From assembly GCA_036496425.1 (NCBI GenBank), contig DASXLG010000352.1, forward strand, positions 1-47,201: 47,201 bases of DNA, written 5' to 3'. Source of the stretch: Terriglobia bacterium. GTDB taxonomy: Bacteria; Acidobacteriota; Terriglobia; 20CM-2-55-15. The notes beneath the pieces are model-generated. The model saw only the letters and a program-made list of their open reading frames with translations. It did no database searches and had not been told where the DNA came from. This document shows positions 27,961 to 36,470 of this stretch, one piece after another. The translations under genes and the position numbers were made by a program. Position 1 is the stretch's first letter. Every line of letters starts with the position of its first letter.

Positions 27961-29216
27961 TCCTGGAAGACGGGGCGGCACCCAGCCCGCAGGTTCAGTC
28001 GCTCGTGCAGGCGAAAGAGGCTGGCGCCAGGTACAGTGCGGCGCCAGGCGTCGTCCCCTGTCCGTATGCGAAGGAAAAGAAGGAGGAGGGGCCGAAGCCG
28101 CCGCTGAAGGTCGTGCTATGGCACATCCGGGAGCTGGGGGGCGGCTTCCAGTCGCCTGCGAAGCGCCCCGACTTCTGCATTGCCGCCTACGCCGCTCTCA
28201 TCCACGCCACTCATGCGGACGTTGCGATCGTGGTGGGCCTCGGACGCTCGATCGGGCTGAAACCGGTCAAGGACCACGGCCACATTCGTGTGGAGAAGGA
28301 ATCGTCGGATACGGGGCTGGCGGAAGCCAGGCGTCTGACTCTGGCTCTCGGGTCCGACTGGCGGCTGGCGTCGGCAAACGGCCCCGACAACAAGCCTGTC
28401 TATCACAAGAGCGAGACTGCATGCTTCCTTTACAACACGAACCGTGGGATCCATTGCGGCGCGGTCACGTTGGTTAAGTGCGGAGCCGCGTTCCTCGCCA
28501 TCGCGCCCATGCAGATTCCCGGCACCTTCGACGCGCCCCCAACCCTGCCGCTGCTGGCTCCCCTGAGCGTCGGACGGAGGACCTCCTCGGATGAGGAAGC
28601 ACCCGGTCCGCAAGCGAACGGCGAGCTGCCGGCAATGGCGCTGATCGGCTTCTCCGCCCTCGATGGGCTCAAGGGCAGCAGCGACTACGCGGGCCTCCGC
28701 AGTGCGTGCGACGTCGAGTACGCGCCGCCTCTGAATGAAGGCACGCTGTTGCAACAGCCGTTCTGGGAAAAGGTTGCTGCAGATTCGGAACGTCTGCTTG
28801 AAAACCACATGGCGGTTAATCCCGCTGATGTGATCCTTCAGAACAAGGCCATGTATTGGGAAGCTCTTCCGCCGGCGGAGCACCCAAAGGCGCTCGACAA
28901 AGTGAGCGGACGCCTTGCCGACGCGCTGCTGGTGCGCAAAACCGGTGGCGCGACGCTGCGCCTGGACAAGGTGCGGGCGCTCGACCTCGTGCGCGCCTCC
29001 CTCGACAGCGCAGCCCTCGGCGAGCTGGGCCGGGGTTCGGCGCTGCCCGAGGATAGCGTGCTCGTCTCGCAGCGGAAGGCCTACGCCGCGACGCTGCCAA
29101 AAACGAAACAGGCTTCAGCCGGGAGCTCCTCGGAAGTCCAGATCGCCGAAGCCTCCCTGTTTGTCCGCAAACTTTCGGACCATTGGCCAATCCTGGCCGA
29201 CGTGTATCTGGCCTAG
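27957..29216 (+). CDS. Degenerate endonuclease/exonuclease/phosphatase-fold protein, insert gene 2
   Basis: A 419-residue cytoplasmic protein (no signal peptide). After a Lys/Pro-rich N-terminus (about 38-50), residues 51-96 follow the first strands of the EEP (DNase I-like) fold: KVVLWHIRELGGG, then ADVAIVVGLG. SACFLYNTN-like residues at about 154-162 and the final RKLSDHWPILADVYL (405-418) also fit. The metal and catalytic residues are mostly replaced: WNI is WHI (H56), QE is GLG (94-96), and GDFNA is GFSAL (231-235). Only the closing Asp-His (D408-H409) remains. It is therefore probably a binding or regulatory relative rather than an active nuclease. GTG start coupled to gene 1. Confidence 0.6.
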   Translation: MILEDGAAPSPQVQSLVQAKEAGARYSAAPGVVPCPYAKEKKEEGPKPPLKVVLWHIRELGGGFQSPAKRPDFCIAAYAALIHATHADVAIVVGLGRSIGLKPVKDHGHIRVEKESSDTGLAEARRLTLALGSDWRLASANGPDNKPVYHKSETACFLYNTNRGIHCGAVTLVKCGAAFLAIAPMQIPGTFDAPPTLPLLAPLSVGRRTSSDEEAPGPQANGELPAMALIGFSALDGLKGSSDYAGLRSACDVEYAPPLNEGTLLQQPFWEKVAADSERLLENHMAVNPADVILQNKAMYWEALPPAEHPKALDKVSGRLADALLVRKTGGATLRLDKVRALDLVRASLDSAALGELGRGSALPEDSVLVSQRKAYAATLPKTKQASAGSSSEVQIAEASLFVRKLSDHWPILADVYLA

Positions 29217-29237
29217 CGATCCGGGAAGGAGCGGAAA

Positions 29238-32165
29238 GTGTCACGCGAGAACTTGCAGAAACTGGGCGTCCTGGCCGGAAAGGCGAAGGGCCCACGCGGC
29301 TTGACGGTCGCCTTGCCAAAGCAGACTGACGCGGCATATATCTGGAAAGGCGCCTCGATCCACCCCATGCAGGCCTTGCAGAACATTCAACACCGCACCG
29401 TACGCGAGGCGCTGCGTCCGATAGTCGGCGATGACGAGCGGCGTGACGAAACCGGCAAGCAGCTCGGCTCGTTCTGCTACTTCGACGCCTCGACGCCGAA
29501 GCTGTTGCCGACGCCGGACAGCCTGGCCGGAGACAAACACTTCCTCGAGGAGCGGATCGCCGACTCCAAAACCAAGATCCAGAATATCCAACGCGTGATC
29601 CGCAAGCTCGACACGCTGGAGGATCCGTCCGGTCCCGGGGACACGGTCAAGGGTAAGCTCAAAGCGCAGCTCGTCGAGGTCCGCAAGATCTCGTCGGCCG
29701 TGCCGAGCCGTTCAAAGAAGCTCCTGGAGCTGGGTGCGTCACTCGACGATCTTTCGGACGACCTGGACGGAATCGAGACCGAGGACACCGAAGGGTTGGC
29801 GAACGCCGCCGGCCGGCTGCTGGACATCGCCACCAGCGTGGAGAACGAGCTTCAGGGCTACTGCTGCCTCGCAAACTTCCACGTCATCGATACCTTCTAT
29901 CTCTTCCGCTTGCTGGTGAAGTATCGCTTTCAGTCCGCTGAGGAAATCACCAGCGACATCAAGAGCGACGTCAGCGGAGCGGTGACCGGGTTCCTGCACA
30001 ACGGACCCGATGGCGCGACGCGTTGGGTAACGGAATGGCTCACGGCAAAACTCGTAGCCCTTAACGTCGAGTTGGGGAAGATCGACGCCACGAATCTCTT
30101 CTTCTATCTCAAAGGCGGCCGCGCCCTGGAATATCTGCTGGGCACGCCGGCCGCCGGGCAGAACGATTTCGACACGGGCATCATCATCAACCCGAACCTG
30201 CCGCCGGCCGAGTGGTACGAACTGTTCCGCAAGGTCCACAACCTGTGCGTCCGCCACCTGAGGCAGTGCAAGTATGAGTTCATCGGGCTGCTCGATCGGA
30301 ACAAGGACGCCTTCGACGCCTACGTGAAGTCCCTGGACAAGCCGCCGGACTCGGGAGAGGCCGCAGACGACGATGCCGACGAAGGCGGGCTGGCGGAAGA
30401 GCAAGCCAAGCGCGAAGCCGACCTGATGATGCAGCTCGAACCGCCCGACGAACGGGCGAGCGGGAAGGCCGAGTTAATCGATATCGGCATGCCCCGGCGC
30501 GATACGCCCGAGGTGTGGGAGACGTGGCATCTGAAATCGGCCGCCGTTAAGGCCGGCGACGGCATGGTGTATCCGGGACCGCTCTACTACATCGGTGAGT
30601 ATGTGATGATGATCCGTGACGCGCTCCAGCCGGGTTCGCGTGCGGCGAAAAAGTCGAATAAGCGGGTCGTGCGGTTGTCGAAGCTGCTGAACAGCGATAA
30701 GACCGACGCCGCGGTGGAGCACGAGATCACGGAGATGCCCGGGACTCTCCTGCCCGAAGCGCTGAAGGCCACAGACGCGTTCGGAAACGACACCAAGGCC
30801 GTGAAAATCGTCCTCGCCCAACTCGCCTTTGCGCACCTGCTGCGCGAGGATGCCTTCTTTCGCGAACGGCTGGACCCCTACATTAAAGCGAAGATCGCCG
30901 CGAAGGATACGTTCGCGCCGCTACCCACCGAATTCTCCGACGCTATCAAAGTGTTGAAGCCCGCCGAGATCGCCACCGCGAAGGCTTGCGGGTTCGCCGA
31001 CAAGCTGGCAGCACAGATCGAACAGCACTTGATGGACCGCGGCGAGTTCTTCAGGCGGCAGCGGAAGGAGTTCAGCCGTTTCGTGAAGGCGATTTACACG
31101 GCTTCGATCTTCAGCAACCAGGCCGAGGAACTGAATCTGATGTTCTGCGTCGTGGGCTCGTTTGCTGCGCGCCTGCACGCCGAATACGCCGACTACGAGC
31201 ACATGGAAGACATCGAGCCCCTGCATCGCGTCGACCTCAAGGTTTTCTGCAAAGCGGACGCCGATCCGGGCATCGTCATGGACATCATCGCGCCGGGAAT
31301 CATCGAGGCCTATCGCGCTCATCCCGAAACGCCCGAGTATGCAGTGATCGAAAGCACGAACAACTCCGTGAACATGTACTGGCCCACGGAAGAGCGAATG
31401 GGCGAGTTCACCTATAAGCCCCTCGTCATCCGGTTGAGCGTGGAGAAACGTAAGGATTGGCCGCAACTATCGTTCGTCTGGGGTTATCCGGTGCTGAGCA
31501 TGCGCGACCTGGTGTGGGAGTACATCAAGGAGTGCGGCCATACGGAGGAGGTAGGGGCGCGCAGACGTCTGCGCAAAACGGCGGAAGCGCTGACGGACAT
31601 TATTTCCAAATTCGAGAATCCCGGCGCGAAGGGTATCGGAGCTTCGCCTCCGCCGGTCGTGTTGGTCGTGCCGGATGCGCCCCAGCCCCCGCCGCCTCCT
31701 GAAGTCCGGCGCACGGTGACCGGCCTGAACAAAATCGCCCAGGCCCAGCCGAACTGGTGCTGGGCCGCGGTAAGCGCGATGATGCGCGGGCTCTACGGCG
31801 GAGAGGTCGTCACGCAACAGCAGATTGTGCGCGCCTGGGCGGGCAACGAAAACGATCAGCAGGGTCCGCTGCAACTGACCGGCATCACCTTCAACAACCG
31901 CGGGCAGGGTGTGGCGCTGAGCTGGACCGATGTGAAAGCGGAGATCGACGCGGACCGTCCCTTCGTCATCGCAAGCGGCCAGCACTACATGGTATGCACC
32001 GGATACGTCGAGCAGGGGGCCTCCCGGAAACTGCTGTATTGGGATCCGCTGCCGACAGGACGCGGAGCCGACAAGACCATCAGCTACGACGGCTACCAGG
32101 GAATGATCCGCGGCGCGGGAGCGACCTACTGCCGGTTCAGCGGCCCCGGCCGCCGGATAGCGTAG
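29238..32165 (+). CDS. Large multidomain protein: two nucleotidyltransferase-like domains and AvrRpt2-like cysteine protease, insert gene 3
   Basis: A 975-residue protein with GTG start and a good GGAAGGA ribosome site. Residues 1-230 are mostly helical. About 283-480 resemble a Pol-beta-type nucleotidyltransferase: FYLKGGRALEYL with G293-G294, then NDFDTG (D310, D312), then an acidic strand ELIDIG (D415). About 630-790 look like a second, degenerate copy: VVGSFAARL, then RVDLKVF with D666 but Lys at 668. A proline-rich linker (804-822) leads to a papain-like protease of the C70 (AvrRpt2) type: PNWCWAAVSAMM with C841, GQHYMVCTGY with H916 and LLYWDPLPTGRG with D936. No signal peptide. The combination suggests a secreted effector or conflict protein. 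Target unknown. Confidence 0.65.
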   Translation: MSRENLQKLGVLAGKAKGPRGLTVALPKQTDAAYIWKGASIHPMQALQNIQHRTVREALRPIVGDDERRDETGKQLGSFCYFDASTPKLLPTPDSLAGDKHFLEERIADSKTKIQNIQRVIRKLDTLEDPSGPGDTVKGKLKAQLVEVRKISSAVPSRSKKLLELGASLDDLSDDLDGIETEDTEGLANAAGRLLDIATSVENELQGYCCLANFHVIDTFYLFRLLVKYRFQSAEEITSDIKSDVSGAVTGFLHNGPDGATRWVTEWLTAKLVALNVELGKIDATNLFFYLKGGRALEYLLGTPAAGQNDFDTGIIINPNLPPAEWYELFRKVHNLCVRHLRQCKYEFIGLLDRNKDAFDAYVKSLDKPPDSGEAADDDADEGGLAEEQAKREADLMMQLEPPDERASGKAELIDIGMPRRDTPEVWETWHLKSAAVKAGDGMVYPGPLYYIGEYVMMIRDALQPGSRAAKKSNKRVVRLSKLLNSDKTDAAVEHEITEMPGTLLPEALKATDAFGNDTKAVKIVLAQLAFAHLLREDAFFRERLDPYIKAKIAAKDTFAPLPTEFSDAIKVLKPAEIATAKACGFADKLAAQIEQHLMDRGEFFRRQRKEFSRFVKAIYTASIFSNQAEELNLMFCVVGSFAARLHAEYADYEHMEDIEPLHRVDLKVFCKADADPGIVMDIIAPGIIEAYRAHPETPEYAVIESTNNSVNMYWPTEERMGEFTYKPLVIRLSVEKRKDWPQLSFVWGYPVLSMRDLVWEYIKECGHTEEVGARRRLRKTAEALTDIISKFENPGAKGIGASPPPVVLVVPDAPQPPPPPEVRRTVTGLNKIAQAQPNWCWAAVSAMMRGLYGGEVVTQQQIVRAWAGNENDQQGPLQLTGITFNNRGQGVALSWTDVKAEIDADRPFVIASGQHYMVCTGYVEQGASRKLLYWDPLPTGRGADKTISYDGYQGMIRGAGATYCRFSGPGRRIA

Positions 32166-32192
32166 GGATTCGTGGAATGTAAGAAAGTCTCT

Positions 32193-32216
32193 GTTGATCG
32201 CGGAGGCCTTTGCATA
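32193..32216 (+). repeat. Right 24-bp direct repeat (duplicate of sucA 3' end)
   Basis: Identical to 27505-27528. It is followed by A, which would complete a TAA stop in the sucA frame (TAA at 32215-32217). This is probably the original end of sucA, 13 bases before sucB. Confidence 0.92.
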
Positions 32217-32230
32217 ATACGGTACTGAAG

Positions 32231-33265
32231 ATGTCCGTTGAACTGGTCGTCCCATCCGTCGGTGAATCCATCACAGAAGTCGAAATCGGAGACTGGCTGA
32301 AGAAGCAAGGCGAGTCCGTGAGCCAGGACGAACCGGTCGTCGTGATCGAAACAGACAAGGTTACGGTGGAGTTGTCCGCGCCCGCCAGCGGAACGATCTT
32401 GTCGACGCTGAAGAAGAAGGGCGAGAAGGCTTCAGTCGGCGACGTGATCGGTTATATCGAAACCAATGGTTCCCGCGCAGCGGCGGACGGCCGGGCCTTG
32501 GTCCCCGTCAAGCCGGAGCCGATCGACTCCAAAGCGCCACCCGTTATTACACCGTCAGCCAGCAGCCGTGAAGAGCAGATCGTACCGATGACGCCGATCC
32601 GCCGCCGGATTGCCGAGCGGCTGGTGGAAGCCCAGAAATCGGCCGCGCTGCTGACGACATTCAATCAAGTCGACATGTCCGCGGTCATGGCCCTTCGCGC
32701 GCAGCACCAGGAGACATTCCAGTCGAAGTATCGGATCAAGCTGGGCTTCATGTCCTTCTTTGTCAAAGCGTCGATCGAGGCCTTGAAACTCGTTCCTCAG
32801 GTGAATGCCGAGATTCGCGGTCACGACATCGTTTATCGCAATTACTACGATATCGGAATCGCGGTCGGCGGGGGCAAGGGACTGGTTGTTCCCGTTATCC
32901 GCAATGCCGAGCGAATGAGCTTTGCAGAGATCGAGCGGACCATATCGGACTTCGGCCAGCGCGCCATTGCGAATCAATTGAAGGTCGATGAGCTTCAGGG
33001 CGGCACCTTTACCATCAGTAACGGCGGGATTTACGGTTCGATGCTTTCAACGCCGATCGTCAATCCGCCGCAAAGCGGTGTCCTCGGCCTTCATGCCATC
33101 GAAGACCGTCCGGTGGCGCGCAGCGGCGCCGTCGTTATCCGGCCGATGATGTATGTGGCGCTGACCTACGATCACCGTGTGGTTGACGGCCGTGAGGCCG
33201 TGACTTTCCTGACACGAGTCAAAGAAGTGATTGAAGAACCGGCGCGGTTGTTGTTAGAAGTTTAA
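32231..33265 (+). CDS. sucB: 2-oxoglutarate dehydrogenase E2 (dihydrolipoyl succinyltransferase), short form
   Basis: A 344-residue E2 enzyme that carries the succinyl group from E1 to CoA. The lipoyl domain is at about 1-80 with the lipoylated lysine in [10 protein letters not shown] (K43). The catalytic domain is about 112-344 with [16 protein letters not shown] and the active-site [14 protein letters not shown] (H315, D319). Between them is only a 30-residue Pro/Ala-rich linker. The peripheral-subunit-binding domain that normally holds E3 is missing. The start at 32231 gives the standard [18 protein letters not shown]-started extension would begin inside the repeat. No E3 gene is in the window. 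Confidence 0.93.
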   Translation: MSVELVVPSVGESITEVEIGDWLKKQGESVSQDEPVVVIETDKVTVELSAPASGTILSTLKKKGEKASVGDVIGYIETNGSRAAADGRALVPVKPEPIDSKAPPVITPSASSREEQIVPMTPIRRRIAERLVEAQKSAALLTTFNQVDMSAVMALRAQHQETFQSKYRIKLGFMSFFVKASIEALKLVPQVNAEIRGHDIVYRNYYDIGIAVGGGKGLVVPVIRNAERMSFAEIERTISDFGQRAIANQLKVDELQGGTFTISNGGIYGSMLSTPIVNPPQSGVLGLHAIEDRPVARSGAVVIRPMMYVALTYDHRVVDGREAVTFLTRVKEVIEEPARLLLEV

Positions 33266-33270
33266 ACTCT

Positions 33271-34194
33271 ATGCAACTGGCAAGCGCTGTTCTCATGGTC
33301 CGGCCCGTTTCGTTCGGCTTCAATCCGGATACCGCCCCTTCCTTCATGTTCCAGAGAGAAATCACCGATTCGAACCGCCGGGAAGTGGAGCGGCGGGCGC
33401 GCATGGAATTCGACATTCTCGAGAGCAGGCTGAAAGCAGCGGGTGTCGAAGTGATCGTGGTCGAAGACAAAGAAGAACTCCATACGCCGGACGCCGTGTT
33501 TCCGAACAACTGGGTTTCATTTCACCATGACGGCACCGTCGTCCTGTATCCCATGCTGGCGCCCAGCCGAAGGCCGGAGCGCCGCCGGGACATCATCGAT
33601 AAATTGCAATCGAGCGGATTCCGCGTATCGCGCGTCATCGACCTCACGCACCATGAAGATCAGGGACGCTTCCTCGAGGGAACCGGCAGCGTGGTGTTCG
33701 ATCATGCGGATCACATTGCCTACGCGGCTGTCTCGCCGCGAACCGACGAAACCGTGCTCAAAGAACTTTGCGCGTCGCTTGGCTACAACCCGGTCACGTT
33801 TCATGCCGTTCTCGCGAATGGCGATCCGATCCTGCACACCGACATGACCATGAGCATGGGCGACCGGTTTGTGGTTTTCTGCCCGGATGTGATCGCCGAT
33901 TCAAGCGAGCGGAAACGCGTCCTGGACAGTCTGAAGTCGGCGGGCCGCGACCTGATTGCGATCGATCCCAAACAACTCGAGCACTTCGCCGGAAATGTAC
34001 TGCAAGTTCAAACGAAGGAAGGACGAAGCGTTCTCGTCATTTCCACTTCGGCCTGCCTCGCGCTCCGTCCCGAACAGCGCAACGCTATTCAGAAATTCAC
34101 GCAGATCGTCGAATCGCCTCTGCCGGTGTTCGAAGGCATCGGCCGCGGCAGCGCGCGCGGCATGATGGCTGACGTGCACCTGCCGCGGTTGTAG
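33271..34194 (+). CDS. CtlX-like amidinotransferase-fold protein lacking catalytic Cys
   Basis: A 307-residue protein of the DDAH/arginine-deiminase superfamily, closest in motifs to citrulline-utilisation hydrolase CtlX. Recognisable are VLMVRPVSFGFN, TPDAVFPNNWVSFH, LEGTGSVVFDH, ILHTDMTMSMGDRF and the C-terminal GRGSARGMMADVHLP. In relatives I recall, that last motif reads GGGSARCMMAE with the nucleophilic cysteine. Here the codon at 34159-34161 is GGC (Gly297), one base from TGC. The enzyme is therefore probably inactive or changed in function. It follows sucB after 5 bases and may be co-transcribed with it. Confidence 0.85.
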   Translation: MQLASAVLMVRPVSFGFNPDTAPSFMFQREITDSNRREVERRARMEFDILESRLKAAGVEVIVVEDKEELHTPDAVFPNNWVSFHHDGTVVLYPMLAPSRRPERRRDIIDKLQSSGFRVSRVIDLTHHEDQGRFLEGTGSVVFDHADHIAYAAVSPRTDETVLKELCASLGYNPVTFHAVLANGDPILHTDMTMSMGDRFVVFCPDVIADSSERKRVLDSLKSAGRDLIAIDPKQLEHFAGNVLQVQTKEGRSVLVISTSACLALRPEQRNAIQKFTQIVESPLPVFEGIGRGSARGMMADVHLPRL

Positions 34195-34206
34195 GCAGTC
34201 TCCACA

Positions 34207-35310
34207 CTAAAAATATGTCGAACCTGCGGCACGCTCCATAATCGGCCACTCCTCTTCGATGACCTCTCCGCGAAGGCAGAAGAATCGGTCGTAGAGATTC
34301 ACGGTCGGGTCGCAGTGGGGAATGATCAACCGGAGGCGGTCGCCAAGGCGGATGCTGTCGTCGTTCACGACTAAGCGGCCGTGCTCGTCGCCCGCGAATT
34401 CATAAGCAATGCCGCTCATGCCGAGCACTTCAGGACCGAAGCCTCGATCGGTTGCCAGGGCTTTGATTCCCGCGTCGACGATGGCTTTACCGGCCGAACG
34501 GTGGACGACCGTCGAGAGCACGCATAGCGCGGGAGCGAAGTCTTCATAAACCGCTCCGCCGGCTCCGCCGATTTTCCGGTACTCCACATCCATGAACACA
34601 TATGAGCCGGACTGCATTTCCGTGATGCCCTGGATGTCCGCGTCGATGTTATATGTTCCGGTGCTTGCGCCGCTGAGGATTTCCACCCGGTGACCATGCT
34701 TCGTAAGCAGATCCCGGGTTGCGATCGCTTTCTCGAGCGCGCGCCGTGACGCGGTGCGGCGTTCGTCATAGCCGACAACATGAGCGGCATGTCCGGCGTA
34801 GGCGCATAGGCCCTTCAATTCAAGATTCTTTGAACGTCCGATTGCTTCGGCCAGGTTCAAAGCGGGCTCGCCCGGCGCGATGCCGGTACGGTTCTGGCCG
34901 ATATCGAGATCGATCAATATCGTGATCCGAAGTCCGGAGTGCGCAGCAGCGCGTTGAAGGTCCTTTACGTTGGCCGCGTTGTCCACGACCGCCATTGTTT
35001 CCGGCGCCTCCGAAATAATACGCATCAGCCGCGAGATCTTCGGCTCTCCGACCATCTCGCCTGTGATGAGCAGACCTCGAATGCCCCCGCGATTCAAGAC
35101 TTCCGCTTCAGCAATCGTCGCTGCGCAGATTCCTATCGCGCCCTGCTGTATCTGGCGCCGCGCAATGTTGACGCACTTGTGGGTTTTTGCGTGTGGCCGC
35201 AGCGCGATGCGGCGATCCCGTGTGAAGCGGCTCATCTTGTCGAGATTCGCCTCAAACCGATCGAGATCCAGTACCAGGCACGGGGTCGGCAAATCGTGGA
35301 TTTTTTTCAC
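34207..35310 (-). CDS. D-threonine aldolase / D-serine dehydratase-like PLP enzyme (DSD1 family)
   Basis: A 367-residue fold-type III PLP enzyme. The N-terminal alanine-racemase-like barrel starts LPTPCLVLDLDRFEANL, and the PLP lysine sits in RPHAKTHK. The C-terminal domain has IIPHCDPTVNLYDRFF, with the His and Cys that bind zinc in this family. Members cleave D-3-hydroxy-amino acids or dehydrate D-serine. I chose GTG at 35310 because it gives the usual length and N-terminus (MKKIHDLPTPCLV). The frame is open to 35487 but the extra residues resemble nothing. It is convergent with the CtlX-like gene and divergent from the secreted protein gene at 35490. Confidence 0.88.
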   Translation of the reverse strand: MKKIHDLPTPCLVLDLDRFEANLDKMSRFTRDRRIALRPHAKTHKCVNIARRQIQQGAIGICAATIAEAEVLNRGGIRGLLITGEMVGEPKISRLMRIISEAPETMAVVDNAANVKDLQRAAAHSGLRITILIDLDIGQNRTGIAPGEPALNLAEAIGRSKNLELKGLCAYAGHAAHVVGYDERRTASRRALEKAIATRDLLTKHGHRVEILSGASTGTYNIDADIQGITEMQSGSYVFMDVEYRKIGGAGGAVYEDFAPALCVLSTVVHRSAGKAIVDAGIKALATDRGFGPEVLGMSGIAYEFAGDEHGRLVVNDDSIRLGDRLRLIIPHCDPTVNLYDRFFCLRGEVIEEEWPIMERAAGSTYF

Positions 35311-35489
35311 GGGCCGCAGTGTACCACCGCAGTGATCCACTAACTTTGTGGAATTCGGCGCACCAGCGCTGTTTCGAAACTGCACGAAAACAAAGGCATC
35401 GCACGGGCCGTGTGCGGCAAATGCCTGGAAATGCACACCGGTCATCGATTTCGCGGATTTGGGCACAGTGATTGCTACGTAAGACACAC

Positions 35490-36272
35490 ATGAATCTTCG
35501 ATGCCTCGGAACCCACGTTATCGCAGCACCCGTTCTGCTGATGTCGATGCATGTGGCGTCGACCGCGCAGGCTTCCAGCAATGCCCAGACGAGTTCTGCA
35601 ACGCGCGTCGCGGCGGAAATGACCCTGGGCAGGTTGAGTCCATCGGAAAGCAAGGCCGGCGACATCGTTGCCGTGCGGCTCAGCGATGATTTGAGATCGA
35701 ATGGCCAGATCATTCTGAAGAAGGGCACGTTGATTAAAGGTGTCGTTCGCAACGTCGGCCATAGCGAGCCGAAAACGCACGCGCTATCGATGATCGAAGT
35801 CGATTGGATGGTGCCGGCGCCCGAAGCAAAAGCGGTTCAGAGCGTATCGATCGCCCTGCAGTCCGTTATTCAGGTGAATGCCGCGGACCCTGCCACCCCA
35901 TCTCGTGCCGGCAGCGCCGGAACTGCCGCTGCCCAGCCCGCACGGGCGCCGGACGCCGGCGCCGTTGCAGGCAGCCTTACCGGCTTGACCAGCCTTACAG
36001 CGGCTTCAACGAATCCGGCTTTGCTGAGCATGCCGTCCGTCGCCGCTGTCGATCATCAGACAACTTCCGCAATCGAGACCAGTCTCGACTCCCCGGCCGC
36101 CGGCCCCTTATTCAAAGTCGGTCATGGCGAATTGGCCGCAGCCGGAGGAACGCGCGAATCCGTGGACCTGTTCTCTCATTTGAACAACGACACGGTAATC
36201 ACTTCGCCCAGCAGGACCTTCGAAATATCGAGCGGCGCACAAATGCAGCTCCTCGTGGGCGTCAGAAAGTAG
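35490..36272 (+). CDS. Secreted protein with beta-barrel-like AGD-GT domain (paralogue 1)
   Basis: A 260-residue exported protein, signal peptide about 1-28. Residues from about 45-90 (LSPSESKAGDIVAVRLSDDL, then GQIILKKGTLIKGVV) share a pattern with the lipoprotein encoded at 36471: AGD, a strand, GQxIL, GT, G-V. The rest is Ala/Pro/Thr-rich and probably disordered, ending in a strand-rich segment (SSGAQMQLLVGV). Function unknown. I chose the ATG at 35490 over a TTG at 35472 because it starts directly with the signal peptide. Confidence 0.6.
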   Translation: MNLRCLGTHVIAAPVLLMSMHVASTAQASSNAQTSSATRVAAEMTLGRLSPSESKAGDIVAVRLSDDLRSNGQIILKKGTLIKGVVRNVGHSEPKTHALSMIEVDWMVPAPEAKAVQSVSIALQSVIQVNAADPATPSRAGSAGTAAAQPARAPDAGAVAGSLTGLTSLTAASTNPALLSMPSVAAVDHQTTSAIETSLDSPAAGPLFKVGHGELAAAGGTRESVDLFSHLNNDTVITSPSRTFEISSGAQMQLLVGVRK

Positions 36273-36278
36273 ACAGAT

Positions 36279-36461
36279 ATGAGAATCAAATGGACATCTC
36301 TACATAACGTCACCGAAGCCAATTCGGCGGCTCCCTGGGTCGGACCCGGCCTGTCGGAGAAGTTGAAGAGGGACGCCGTCGCCGAACGGGCAAGCAAGAA
36401 CGACAAAAAACAGCATTCCAAAAGCGAGCGTGCTCTCGCCTGGTTCCGGCGCAGCCGGTAG
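36279..36461 (+). CDS. Possible small basic protein
   Basis: A 60-residue Lys/Arg-rich frame (KLKRDAVAERASKNDKKQHS, ending WFRRSR) fits between two co-directional genes, 6 bases after one stop and 9 bases before the next start. Its stop codon overlaps the TAGGAGG ribosome site of the next gene. No motif is recognised and the start has only a weak ribosome site, so it may be a chance frame. Confidence 0.35.
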   Translation: MRIKWTSLHNVTEANSAAPWVGPGLSEKLKRDAVAERASKNDKKQHSKSERALAWFRRSR

Positions 36462-36470
36462 GAGGTTGAG

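Larger units (their letters stand above)
27529..32192 (+). mobile_element. Insert between sucA and sucB bounded by 24-bp direct repeats
   Basis: About 4.66 kb lies between two identical copies of the sucA 3' end. Removing one repeat and the insert would restore sucA ending in TAA, 13 bases before the sucB ATG, a normal operon junction. The insert keeps the sucA product unchanged. It holds three rightward genes (27613-29216 coupled by a GTGA overlap, then 29238-32165) and no recombinase, transposase or tRNA gene. A 24-base duplication is longer than most transposon target duplications and resembles the core sites of integrative elements that rebuild a gene 3' end. The element type is unknown. 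Confidence 0.75.

Noticed and set aside
35311-35487. N-terminal extension of the DSD1-type enzyme.
   Set aside because: The extra residues match nothing in the family, would overlap the divergent gene region, and the GTG at 35310 gives the normal protein.
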